Positions 1 to 7,099 of a DNA stretch of 19,089 bases are shown piece by piece; positions within the stretch are counted from its first letter, which is position 1; each line of letters opens with the position of its first letter. Both the position numbers and the translations under genes were made by a program. This DNA is from RGIG426 sp045598065. Its GTDB lineage: Bacteria; Bacillota; Clostridia; Oscillospirales; Acutalibacteraceae. The notes below the pieces were generated by a model, which was not told the DNA's origin, did not search any database, and was given only the letters and a program-made list of their open reading frames with translations. The DNA is taken from NCBI GenBank assembly GCA_045598065.1, contig JAZLLJ010000086.1, positions 1-19,089 on the forward strand, given 5' to 3'.

Positions 1-1569
1 GATAAAGGAGTAGGTGGAGATTTCCGAAAGCCCTTGTTCGCACAGACGGCGTTTGAGCGCATCGCCTTTTTTACGTTCGGGCAGGACGTTGCCGCGCACC
101 ACCGCGCCGCGCATCGGCGTGCCGATGATGTGGTTGTAACCGTACACGCGCATCACCTCTTCGGCGAGGTCGGCGCGACCCTCCACGTCGTCACGGAAAC
201 TCGGGACGGTGCAGGTGAGCGCATCGCCGTCGGCGACCGTCTTAATTTCGAGGCGGTTGAGGATTTCCACCATCGTTTCGACGGGAATTTCCACGCCGAG
301 CAGGGCACAAATGTCCGTTGCGGTCGTTTGGATAACGCGTGGCTCTGTAAAGGTGCTTGCCTTGTCAATCGTTCCGTCTACAATGTCGCCGCAATCCAGT
401 TCGGCGATAAGCGAAAGGGCGCGGTCGAGCACGTAGGGAATGGAGCCGGCATCCACGCCGTGTTCAAAACGGGCGGACGATTCGGTGCGCATTCCGAGGG
501 CGCGCGCGGTGCGGCGCACGCTGTCGCGGCGGAATTTCGCCGCCTCGAAGAACAGTTCCGTTGTGTCGTCTTTAATGCCGCTTCCCGCCGAGCCCATAAT
601 ACCCGCCAAGCAGGAAGGAACTTCGCCATCGGCAATGACCAGCATATTGTCTGTCAAGGTGTGTGCCTTGTCATCCAACGTAACGATTTCTTCGCCGTTT
701 TTGGCGCGGCGAACGATGATTTCGTTCTTATTCACATCGCGCAGGTCGAACGCGTGCATCGGTTGACCGGTTTCAAGCATCACAAAGTTGGTAATATCCA
801 CGATATTGTTGATCGAGCGCATACCGGCGGCGCGCAGGCAATCCACCATCCAGTCGGGGGACGGCCCGATGCGCAGATTTTTCACCACACGGCCCATATA
901 ACGCGGACAAATATCCGGCTCGTCCACCGTCACTTTGATATAGTCGGCAATATCGCCGCCGACGGTCGTGTAGGCGATTTCCGGTTTATGGAACGAGGTT
1001 TTCAGCGCCACGGCGATTTCGCGAGCGACACCGAGAACGCTTTGGCAGTCGGGACGGTTGGCGGTAATTTTAAAATCCACCACCACGTCGTTGAGATGCA
1101 ACACGTCACGCATATCCGTGCCGACTTTCACATCGTCTTTAAGAATTAAAATGCCGTACACTTCCGCACCGGGATAATCGCCCTCTTTAAGGCAAAGTTC
1201 CTCGCCAGAGCAAAGCATACCATTCGATTCCACACCGCGGAGTTTGCCTTTTTTGATATGCACACCGTTCGGCAAGTGGGAATCATGCAAAGCAGCAGGA
1301 ACAATCGCGCCCTCGAACACGTTTTGGGCACCGGTGACAATCTGCACCGGTTCGTCGCTGCCCACGTCCATTTGGCAAATCTGCAACTTGTCCGCATCGG
1401 GGTGTTTTTCGAGTTTCACGATTTTGGCGGCCACCACGTTGCTCATGGTCGCAGAAAGGTCTTCGATACTCTCGATTTCAAAACCGCTCATCACCATTTT
1501 GTCGCAGAGGGTTTCCACGGGAACGTCGATGTCCACGTAGCGTTTAAGCCAATTTAACGAGATTTTCAT
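1..1569 (-). CDS. pheT: Phenylalanyl-tRNA synthetase beta subunit, 3' end cut by window edge
   Basis: Beta subunit of the cytoplasmic (alpha-beta)2 phenylalanyl-tRNA synthetase, which attaches phenylalanine to tRNA-Phe. It also carries the editing (B3/B4) and tRNA-binding domains. The reading frame is open from the ATG at 1569 to base 1, giving 523 codons of a protein usually near 800 residues, so the C-terminal third lies outside. The start reads MKISLNWLKRYVDIDVP, typical of PheT. A tRNA-binding EMAP/OB-like domain follows at about residues 40-150 with HPDADKLQ at 56-63. Further on come the B3/B4-type motif NRPDCQSVLGVAREIA and a B5-like segment near the edge (ADLAEEVMRVYGYNHI). The start codon overlaps the pheS stop (ATGA, 1566-1569), so translation is probably coupled. 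Expression should follow the T-box leader upstream of pheS. No frameshift was found in the checked portion. Confidence 0.97.
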   Translation of the reverse strand, partial: MKISLNWLKRYVDIDVPVETLCDKMVMSGFEIESIEDLSATMSNVVAAKIVKLEKHPDADKLQICQMDVGSDEPVQIVTGAQNVFEGAIVPAALHDSHLPNGVHIKKGKLRGVESNGMLCSGEELCLKEGDYPGAEVYGILILKDDVKVGTDMRDVLHLNDVVVDFKITANRPDCQSVLGVAREIAVALKTSFHKPEIAYTTVGGDIADYIKVTVDEPDICPRYMGRVVKNLRIGPSPDWMVDCLRAAGMRSINNIVDITNFVMLETGQPMHAFDLRDVNKNEIIVRRAKNGEEIVTLDDKAHTLTDNMLVIADGEVPSCLAGIMGSAGSGIKDDTTELFFEAAKFRRDSVRRTARALGMRTESSARFEHGVDAGSIPYVLDRALSLIAELDCGDIVDGTIDKASTFTEPRVIQTTATDICALLGVEIPVETMVEILNRLEIKTVADGDALTCTVPSFRDDVEGRADLAEEVMRVYGYNHIIGTPMRGAVVRGNVLPERKKGDALKRRLCEQGLSEISTYSFI

Positions 1570-2603
1570 TTCACGTTCCCTCCTTCAAATTGTTGTAAAA
1601 AGCGCAGGTCGTTTTCAAACAGAAGACGAATGTCGCTGATTTTGTAGCGCGTGGTGGTCAAACGATCAAGACCGATACCGAACGCAAAGCCGGAATATTC
1701 CTCCGGATCAATGCCGCAACCGGAAAGCACACGCGGATGCACCATGCCGGCGCCGAGGATTTCGATCCAGCCTTCGCCTTTGCACACACGGCAACCTTTG
1801 CCGCCGCATTCAGGGCAGGAGACGTCCACTTCCACGCTCGGTTCGGTGAAAGGGAAGAAGGACGGGCGGAAACGGACTTTCGTATCCTTGCCGTAAATCT
1901 CGTGGGCAAACTGTTCAAGCACGCCTTTCAAATCGCACATCGTAATGCCCTTGTCCACCACGAGGCCTTCCACTTGGTGGAACACGGGAGAGTGGGTGGC
2001 ATCCACTTCGTCCGCGCGATACACGCGGCCGGGGCAGATGATGCGAATGGGGGGCTTGCGCGTCTCCATCGTGCGAATCTGCGCCGCGGAAGTCTGAGTG
2101 CGAAGCAGCAGATTATCCGCGAGATAGAACGTATCCTGCATATCGCGCGCCGGATGGTCGGCAGGCACATTCAGCGCCTCAAAGTTATAGTGGTCGGTCT
2201 CAATTTCCGGGCCGTCCACCACGTCAAAACCCATCGACTGAAAAATGTCAATCATATCCGCGAGGGTTTGGTTAAGCGGATGAAGCGAGCCGCCCTTGTT
2301 CGTTTTGCCGGGCATGGTCACGTCCACCGTCTCAGCGGCGAGACGGGCGTTTTTAACGGCGTTTTTCATCGCATCGGATTTCTCCGCAAACGCCTGCTCT
2401 AACGCGGCACGCACCTCGTTGACCATTTGGCCCATCTTCGGGCGTTCTTCGGCAGGAAGCGCACCCATGCCGCGCAAAATCTCGGTCAGCGCGCCCTTTT
2501 TGCCGAGATACTTGACACGCCAAGCATCCAGCGTCTGCTCGTCCCCGGCGGTGACGATTTCGTTCATCGCTTCCGCGCGAAGGGCTTCCAATTTTTCTTT
2601 CAT
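1566..2603 (-). CDS. pheS: Phenylalanyl-tRNA synthetase alpha subunit
   Basis: Catalytic alpha subunit of phenylalanyl-tRNA synthetase, a class II synthetase, 345 residues as is usual. Residues 1-90 form the charged helical (coiled-coil) arm that contacts tRNA-Phe. The catalytic core follows: class II motif 2 at about 192-213 (GRVYRADEVDATHSPVFHQ) and motif 3 at 306-315 (FAFGIGLDRL). A four-cysteine CPECGGKGCRVC segment at 263-274, common in PheS, precedes GWIEILGAGMVHP. The frame stays open further upstream to about 2732, but that stretch is the T-box leader. The ATG at 2603 has a GGAAAGGA ribosome binding site at suitable spacing and gives the canonical N-terminus MKEKLEALRAEA. It overlaps pheT by 4 bases. 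Confidence 0.98.
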   Translation of the reverse strand: MKEKLEALRAEAMNEIVTAGDEQTLDAWRVKYLGKKGALTEILRGMGALPAEERPKMGQMVNEVRAALEQAFAEKSDAMKNAVKNARLAAETVDVTMPGKTNKGGSLHPLNQTLADMIDIFQSMGFDVVDGPEIETDHYNFEALNVPADHPARDMQDTFYLADNLLLRTQTSAAQIRTMETRKPPIRIICPGRVYRADEVDATHSPVFHQVEGLVVDKGITMCDLKGVLEQFAHEIYGKDTKVRFRPSFFPFTEPSVEVDVSCPECGGKGCRVCKGEGWIEILGAGMVHPRVLSGCGIDPEEYSGFAFGIGLDRLTTTRYKISDIRLLFENDLRFLQQFEGGNVK

Positions 2604-2651
2604 AGTATCGTCCTTTCCGTAATGGAATTGTTGTACATGGTTTTCGGGCAT

Positions 2652-2685
2652 AAAAAAGCCTTCGCTCCCACAAAGGGGACGAAGG
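2652..2685 (-). terminator. Conditional intrinsic terminator of the pheST T-box leader
   Basis: Read on the minus strand, CCTTCG-TCCC pairs with GGGA-G-CGAAGG (one bulged G) around the loop CTTTGT and is followed by C and six T residues. The left arm shares bases with the antiterminator, so the two folds exclude each other, as T-box control requires. Confidence 0.9.
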
Positions 2686-2904
2686 ACATACTCCGCGGTA
2701 CCACCCCGATTTTTGCGTCGAAACGCAAACACTCGACAGCTGTAACGGTGCCGCCGTCACGACCTACACACCCGAAACCGGGCTTCTGCCGTGCCGCTCC
2801 AAAGTGAACTTCGGCGCAAGATTCCTCAAATCGCTTTCAGCCGGTGACGATTCTCTCTTTCGGGGACTGCGTTGCGCGTACTCTCTTTTTCCAAGCGTTT
2901 ACAA
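2652..2904 (-). promoter_or_regulatory. T-box leader, phenylalanine tRNA-sensing, upstream of pheS
   Basis: Transcribed leader that reads the charging state of tRNA-Phe and controls pheST by antitermination. Seen directly: the T-box motif GGGGTGGTACCGCGG (bases 2707 down to 2693), whose TGGT bulge can pair with an ACCA acceptor end. Upstream, Stem I has a purine-rich AGAGAG element and a specifier region reading GAAG-TTC-A-CTTTG-GAGC, where TTC (2808-2806) is a phenylalanine codon. The antiterminator can form by GGGG (2707-2704) pairing with CCCC (2678-2675), plus GGAG with CTTC. This competes with the terminator. Leader and promoters fill the gene-free stretch 2604-3034. The transcript start near 2904 is inferred from the promoter. 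Confidence 0.93.
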
Positions 2905-2910
2905 ACATTC

Positions 2911-2939
2911 AGTTTATCACACCGTTTTCCAAATGTCAA
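2911..2939 (-). promoter_or_regulatory. Sigma-A type promoter for pheST
   Basis: Minus strand: TTGACA (2939-2934), a 17-base spacer, then TAAACT (2916-2911) preceded by TG one base upstream (extended -10). The predicted transcript start near 2904 leaves room for a full T-box leader. Confidence 0.75.
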
Positions 2940-2975
2940 GACACAAAAAATTCATAGATTTTTTGACGGAAAATC

Positions 2976-3004
2976 TTTACAATTTGCCCATTCTATTGTA
3001 GAAT
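2976..3004 (+). promoter_or_regulatory. Sigma-A type promoter for the pyrH-rseP gene run
   Basis: TTTACA (2976-2981), a 17-base spacer, TAGAAT (2999-3004), with a predicted start near 3011. It lies back to back with the pheST promoter, with 36 bases between the two -35 boxes. Confidence 0.75.
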
Positions 3005-3020
3005 GATAGAGATAAAATCA

Positions 3021-3027
3021 AAGGAGA
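3021..3027 (+). promoter_or_regulatory. Ribosome binding site deciding the pyrH start
   Basis: AAGGAGA ends at 3027. The ATG at 3029 would be only one base away, while the ATG at 3035 lies seven bases away, a normal spacing. The latter also gives the family-like N-terminus, so 3035 is taken as the start. Confidence 0.8.
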
Positions 3028-3034
3028 GATGTGT

Positions 3035-3742
3035 ATGACACCGAAGTATAAACGTGTCTTGCTGAAACTCAGCGGCGAGGCACTTGCAGGCGAAAAAGGA
3101 ATGGGACTTGATTTCGACACTTTGCTGAAATTCTGCGCACCCATCAAAGAGTGCGTAGATGCCGGCGTACAGATTGGCATCGTGGTCGGTGGCGGCAACT
3201 TCTGGCGCGGCCGTCAAAGCGGCCAAATGGACCGTACCCGTGCTGACCATATGGGAATGCTCGCCACCATCATCAACGGCCTCGGCCTTTGCGATGCGCT
3301 TGAACAGCTCGGCTGTGACGTGCGTGTGCAGTCGGCGGTGCAAGCCAACCAAATTTGCGAGCCGTATATCCGCAACAAAGCGGTGCGCCATTTGGAAAAA
3401 GGCCGCGTAATCGTATTTGCCGGCGGCACCGGCAACCCGTTCTTCTCGACCGACACGGCGGCAGCGCTTCGTGCGGCGGAAATTGATGCGGACATTCTGT
3501 TTAAAGCCAGCATGGTGGACGGTGTGTACGATTCCGATCCGAAAACCAACCCGAATGCCAAAAAATATCCCACGCTTTCGTTCTCGGAAGTGCTCAACAA
3601 AGACCTCAAAGTGATGGACGGCACCGCCGCCACGCTTTGCCGCGACAACAAGATTCCGTTGCTCGTCTTTAACCTCAACGATCCGCAAAACATCGTGCGC
3701 GCTATCGCCGGTGACGAATCCATCGGCACGCTCGTGAAATAA
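3035..3742 (+). CDS. pyrH: Uridylate kinase (UMP kinase)
   Basis: Cytoplasmic UMP kinase of the amino acid kinase fold, phosphorylating UMP to UDP with ATP in pyrimidine nucleotide synthesis. In bacteria it is usually hexameric and controlled by GTP and UTP. The protein has 235 residues, the normal length. Visible motifs are KLSGEAL near residues 11-17, the glycine-rich GGGNFWRG at 52-59, the GGTGNPFFSTDTAA segment near 130-143, and DGVYDSDPK at 162-170, the nucleotide-binding end. The start at 3035 was chosen from ribosome-binding-site spacing. It is the first gene of the plus-strand housekeeping run, 34 bases ahead of frr. Many Firmicutes have rpsB and tsf before pyrH; here divergent pheST takes that place. 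Confidence 0.97.
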   Translation: MTPKYKRVLLKLSGEALAGEKGMGLDFDTLLKFCAPIKECVDAGVQIGIVVGGGNFWRGRQSGQMDRTRADHMGMLATIINGLGLCDALEQLGCDVRVQSAVQANQICEPYIRNKAVRHLEKGRVIVFAGGTGNPFFSTDTAAALRAAEIDADILFKASMVDGVYDSDPKTNPNAKKYPTLSFSEVLNKDLKVMDGTAATLCRDNKIPLLVFNLNDPQNIVRAIAGDESIGTLVK

Positions 3743-3776
3743 ACATAAAGCCCGAATTTTTAAGGAGGATTTTACT

Positions 3777-4331
3777 ATGCAACAAGTATTTGACAAAACC
3801 GAAACCAAAATGGGCAAAACCATCAACGCTCTGAACGAGCAATATGCCAGCATCCGCGCCGGTCGCGCTTCCGCATCCGTCCTCAACCGCGTGATGGTGG
3901 ACTATTACGGCGTTCCCACGCCCATTACTCAGCTCGCCAACGTGTCTTCGCCGGAACCGCGCCTTTTGAAAATTGCGCCGTATGATAAAACGGCACTGAA
4001 AGACATCGAGCGCGCCATCCTCACGTCGGACATCGGCATCAATCCGCAAAACGACGGCACGATTATTCGCTTAAACTTTCCGCCGCTGACCGAGGAACAC
4101 CGTAAGGAAATTTCCAAAAACGTCTCCAAATACGCGGAGGAGGCGAAAGTCGCGGTTCGCTCCATTCGCCGCGATGCGATTGAGTCGCTGAAAACGATGA
4201 AAAAGAACGCCGAGATTACCGAGGATGACCAGGCTAACGGCGAAAAGAAAATCCAGTCCATCACCGATGACTACTGCAAACAAATCGATGAACTGGCAAA
4301 AGCAAAAGAAAAGGATATTCTGGAACTGTGA
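3777..4331 (+). CDS. frr: Ribosome recycling factor
   Basis: Ribosome recycling factor, which with EF-G splits the post-termination ribosome so that the subunits can be reused. It acts in the cytoplasm. Its 184 residues match the family (about 185). The N-terminus carries the helix with ASIRAGRASASVLNRV, typical of RRF. The middle has PYDKTALKDIERAI and the DGTIIRLNFPPLTEEHR segment, and the C-terminus is a long charged helix, consistent with the L-shaped tRNA-like fold. An AAGGAGG site at 3762-3768 is eight bases before the ATG. The stop TGA overlaps the GTG start of uppS (GTGA, 4328-4331), so the two are probably translationally coupled. Confidence 0.98.
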   Translation: MQQVFDKTETKMGKTINALNEQYASIRAGRASASVLNRVMVDYYGVPTPITQLANVSSPEPRLLKIAPYDKTALKDIERAILTSDIGINPQNDGTIIRLNFPPLTEEHRKEISKNVSKYAEEAKVAVRSIRRDAIESLKTMKKNAEITEDDQANGEKKIQSITDDYCKQIDELAKAKEKDILEL

Positions 4332-5071
4332 GTACCGGAAAGAGTAAAACTCCTTCGTTCGATCTTCGGGCGGAGGAGTTGCCCGCAAATATCGGGATTA
4401 TTATGGACGGCAACGGCCGTTGGGCGAAAAAACGCGGTCTTCCGCGCAGTTTCGGCCACAAAGCCGGCGCCAAGACGTTTCGTAAAATCGTAAAGCACTG
4501 TGAGGCGCGCGGCATCAAAGTCGTGACCGTGTATGCGTTTTCTACCGAAAACTGGCGACGGCCGGCGGCGGAAGTCAACGCGATTATGGATCTTTTGCGC
4601 TCCTACCTCAAAGAATCGCTGCTCGATTTTAAGAGCGAAAATATTCGTACTCGCTTCATTGGCGACCGCTCGCCGCTTTCCAAGGACATTCAGGACTTGA
4701 TGGCGGAAGCGGAGGCCTCGACCGCCGACCGCAAAGGCATGATTCTCAACATCGCTGTCAACTACGGCGGCCAGGATGAGATCGTCCACGCGGCAAAAGC
4801 GCTTGCCGCCGAAGTGAAAGAGGGGAAACTGTCGCCGGATGATATCGATGCGGCGGCGGTTTCATCGCGCCTGTATACCGAAGACCAACCGCCGGTCGAT
4901 CTCATTTTGCGCCCGAGCGGGGAATACCGTTTATCCAATTTCCTGATTTGGCAGGCGGCGTATGCGGAATACGTGTTTATGGACGTGTTGTGGCCGGACT
5001 TTTCGGAAGATGACCTCGACCGCGCTTTAATGGAATTTGCCGGACGCAACCGGCGGTTTGGAGGGGTGTAA
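4328..5071 (+). CDS. uppS: Undecaprenyl diphosphate synthase (cis-prenyltransferase)
   Basis: Condenses isopentenyl diphosphate units onto farnesyl diphosphate to make undecaprenyl diphosphate, the lipid carrier of peptidoglycan synthesis. The enzyme is soluble or membrane-associated. 247 residues, normal length. The active-site motif IIMDGNGRWAKKRGLPR lies near residues 24-40, with the catalytic Asp at 27. FSTENWRRP follows in the middle, and the C-terminal substrate-binding motif reads RPSGEYRLSNFLIWQ, where families usually have RTSGE, a mild substitution. It starts with GTG overlapping the frr stop. Its stop abuts the cdsA ATG with no gap. It is part of the conserved frr-uppS-cdsA-dxr order, and dxr, two genes on, makes the isoprenoid precursors it uses. 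Confidence 0.97.
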   Translation: MSTGKSKTPSFDLRAEELPANIGIIMDGNGRWAKKRGLPRSFGHKAGAKTFRKIVKHCEARGIKVVTVYAFSTENWRRPAAEVNAIMDLLRSYLKESLLDFKSENIRTRFIGDRSPLSKDIQDLMAEAEASTADRKGMILNIAVNYGGQDEIVHAAKALAAEVKEGKLSPDDIDAAAVSSRLYTEDQPPVDLILRPSGEYRLSNFLIWQAAYAEYVFMDVLWPDFSEDDLDRALMEFAGRNRRFGGV

Positions 5072-5890
5072 ATGAAAACCCGTATCATCAGCGGATTAGT
5101 CGGCGCCGTACTGCTCATCGCCGTTCTCGTTCAGCCGATCGCGCTGATTTTGGAGATTGGCATTGCGGCGCTGTGCGTTATCGCCGTTTACGAACTGCTC
5201 ATCGCCACCAAACTCGCTCCGTCCAAACTCGTGTGCGCGGTGTGTATGGCGTTTGCCGCCTCCGTTCCGTTTTGGCGGTATCTGCCGCAAAACGCGCTCT
5301 TGTGGGTGCTGTATGCGTTCGGGGCATTGTTGATCGTTGCACAGGTGGTGCGTCACAAAGATCAGCCCGTCACCGCCACACTCTACGCCGCCGTTGCGAC
5401 GGTACTGTCGTCGCTCGCGCTGTCATCCATTGCGTTTTTGCGCTCCCAACCGGAACACGGGTTGTTCCTTGTCGTGTGGATGCTGCTTATCCCGTGGATG
5501 AGCGACACCGGCGCGTATTTCACCGGCGTGTTGTGCGGCAAAACCAAACTCTGCCCGGAAATCAGCCCTAAAAAAACGGTAGAAGGCTTAATCGGCGGTC
5601 TGTTTACGTCGCTCATTATTTGCCTTGCCGCCGCATTTGTGTACGAAAAATGGATTTCGCCCGAGACTACCGTCAACTTGTATATCGTCTCGGCCGTTAC
5701 GCTTCCCGGTGCGGCGTTATCGGTGTTCGGCGACCTTTTGGCCTCGCTCATCAAACGCCAAAGCGGAATCAAAGATTTCGGCAATCTGATGCCCGGTCAC
5801 GGCGGCGTGATGGACCGTTTCGACAGTCTGCTGTTGACCGCGCCTTTGGTAGTATTGGCCGTCACACAGTTGCCGATTTTCGGTGCATAA
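5072..5890 (+). CDS. cdsA: Phosphatidate cytidylyltransferase (CDP-diacylglycerol synthase)
   Basis: Integral membrane enzyme converting phosphatidic acid and CTP to CDP-diacylglycerol, the precursor of the main phospholipids. 272 residues with about seven or eight hydrophobic membrane segments spread over the length, starting at residue 6. The family signature is complete near the C-terminus: GDLLASLIKR (220-229), then GIKDF and PGHGGVMDRFD (241-251). SDTGAYFTG (144-152) and the cytoplasmic loop SPKKTVEG (165-172) are also present. The ATG follows the uppS stop directly, and its ribosome binding site (GGAGGGG) lies inside the uppS end. Translation is therefore likely coupled. Confidence 0.97.
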   Translation: MKTRIISGLVGAVLLIAVLVQPIALILEIGIAALCVIAVYELLIATKLAPSKLVCAVCMAFAASVPFWRYLPQNALLWVLYAFGALLIVAQVVRHKDQPVTATLYAAVATVLSSLALSSIAFLRSQPEHGLFLVVWMLLIPWMSDTGAYFTGVLCGKTKLCPEISPKKTVEGLIGGLFTSLIICLAAAFVYEKWISPETTVNLYIVSAVTLPGAALSVFGDLLASLIKRQSGIKDFGNLMPGHGGVMDRFDSLLLTAPLVVLAVTQLPIFGA

Positions 5891-5916
5891 CCTACCCATT
5901 CTTACGATAGACTAAA

Positions 5917-5923
5917 AGGGGAG
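5917..5923 (+). promoter_or_regulatory. Ribosome binding site supporting the TTG start of dxr
   Basis: AGGGGAG is seven bases before the TTG at 5931. The first in-frame ATG (5943) would be 19 bases away, which is too far, so TTG is the preferred start. Confidence 0.7.
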
Positions 5924-5930
5924 ACCTTTT

Positions 5931-7076
5931 TTGACAGAAAATATGGTGCTGCTCGGCGCGACGGGTTCTATCGGAACGCAAGCGTTGGACGTAGCGGAAA
6001 AACTGCATATTCGCGTGGCGGCGATGGCGGCAGGAAGCCGCGTTGAACCGTTTGAGTTGCTCTGCCGCAAGTTTCGTCCGCAAGCGGTTGCCATGATGGA
6101 CGAAGCGGCGGCAAAAGACTTGCGCGTGCGCCTTGCGGACACCGACATTCGCGTGTTGTCCGGTCTTTCCGGCGTGTGTGAACTGGCGGCAACGCCCGAT
6201 GCGGACACCGTGCTTAATTCCGTGACCGGCGTTGCAGGATTACAGCCGACACTGGCCGCCATTGAAGCCGGACACGACGTCGCGCTTGCCAACAAAGAAA
6301 CGCTCGTTGCCGGCGGAGAAATCGTTACCAAAGCGGTGGCGGAAAAGAAGGTAAAACTGCTTCCCGTAGACAGCGAACATTCCGCGATTTTCCAGTGTTT
6401 GCAGGCGAAACCCCAAAACGGTACGGCGGCGCGGCTTATTTTGACCGCTTCCGGCGGTCCGTTTTTCGGCAAAACGAATGCGGAATTGGAAACGATGAAA
6501 AAAGAAGACGCGCTCAAACATCCCAACTGGTCGATGGGCGCGAAAATCACGATTGACTCCGCCACGATGATGAACAAAGGGCTTGAACTTATTGAGGCGC
6601 GCTGGCTTTTTGATATACCGGCGGACAACATCGATATCGTGGTACACCGCGAAAGCGTGGTCCACTCGCTGATTGAATTCGCAGACAATTCGGTACTCGC
6701 GCAATGCGGTGTGCCGGATATGCGCATTCCGATTCAGTACGCGCTGACCTATCCCGACCGTTTCCCATCGCCGGTCAAGCAACTGTCGCTGACCGATTTC
6801 GGCAAATTGACGTTCTTTGAACCGGATTACGAGACGTTTCCGCTGATGAACGTCTGCCGACGCGCCATCACGATCGGCGGAGCCACACCGGCCGCGGTCA
6901 ACGGTGCCAACGAACAGGCGGTCGCGCTGTTCTTACAGGACAAAATCGGCTTTTGCGATATTTCGCGATTGGTTTCTTCAATGCTTGACCGCGATTGGGG
7001 CAACGCCGACAGCGTAGAAGCGATTCTTGCCGCCGACCGCGAAGCACGGCAACGGGTACGGGATGCCGTTGTATAA
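5931..7076 (+). CDS. dxr: 1-deoxy-D-xylulose 5-phosphate reductoisomerase
   Basis: Second step of the MEP pathway: rearranges and reduces DXP to 2-C-methyl-D-erythritol 4-phosphate with NADPH. It is cytoplasmic and needs a divalent metal. 381 residues, normal length. Visible are the NADPH-binding loop GATGSIGTQ (9-17), LANKETLVAGG (119-129), metal ligands in VDSEHSAIFQ (Asp147, Glu149), LTASGGPF (171-178), HPNWSMGAKITIDSATMMNKGLE (197-219, with metal-ligand Glu219) and HRESVVHSLIEF. All catalytic positions look intact. It probably starts at TTG 5931, judged by ribosome-binding-site spacing. It supplies isoprenoid precursors used by UppS, and lies 40 bases after cdsA and 23 bases before rseP. 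Confidence 0.97.
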   Translation: MTENMVLLGATGSIGTQALDVAEKLHIRVAAMAAGSRVEPFELLCRKFRPQAVAMMDEAAAKDLRVRLADTDIRVLSGLSGVCELAATPDADTVLNSVTGVAGLQPTLAAIEAGHDVALANKETLVAGGEIVTKAVAEKKVKLLPVDSEHSAIFQCLQAKPQNGTAARLILTASGGPFFGKTNAELETMKKEDALKHPNWSMGAKITIDSATMMNKGLELIEARWLFDIPADNIDIVVHRESVVHSLIEFADNSVLAQCGVPDMRIPIQYALTYPDRFPSPVKQLSLTDFGKLTFFEPDYETFPLMNVCRRAITIGGATPAAVNGANEQAVALFLQDKIGFCDISRLVSSMLDRDWGNADSVEAILAADREARQRVRDAVV

Positions 7077-7087
7077 ATCCACATTGT

Positions 7088-7091
7088 GAGG
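7088..7091 (+). promoter_or_regulatory. Ribosome binding site supporting the TTG start of rseP
   Basis: GAGG ends eight bases before the TTG at 7100. The frame is open further upstream inside dxr, but that would bury the start in another gene and add a non-conserved tail. TTG 7100 puts the first membrane helix at the N-terminus, as the family requires. Confidence 0.65.
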
Positions 7092-7099
7092 TTAAGGTA

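Noticed and set aside
34..1149. Long plus-strand open frame (371 codons) opposite pheT
   Set aside because: It is antisense to a clear pheT frame, rich in His and Arg, without family motifs or ribosome binding site. It is a by-product of codon bias in the real gene.
2604..2732. Upstream extension of pheS to an in-frame ATG near 2732
   Set aside because: The extension overlaps the T-box motif and terminator, and the ATG at 2603 has a good ribosome binding site and the conserved N-terminus.
2963..2968. TTGACG as the -35 box for pyrH
   Set aside because: No -10 box at the right distance, whereas TTTACA at 2976 pairs with TAGAAT at 17 bases.
3029..3031. ATG at 3029 as the pyrH start
   Set aside because: Only one base from the AAGGAGA site; the ATG at 3035 has normal spacing.
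2993..3886. Minus-strand open frame (297 codons) opposite pyrH
   Set aside because: pyrH on the other strand has all its family motifs; this frame shows none and would cross the frr start and the pyrH promoter.
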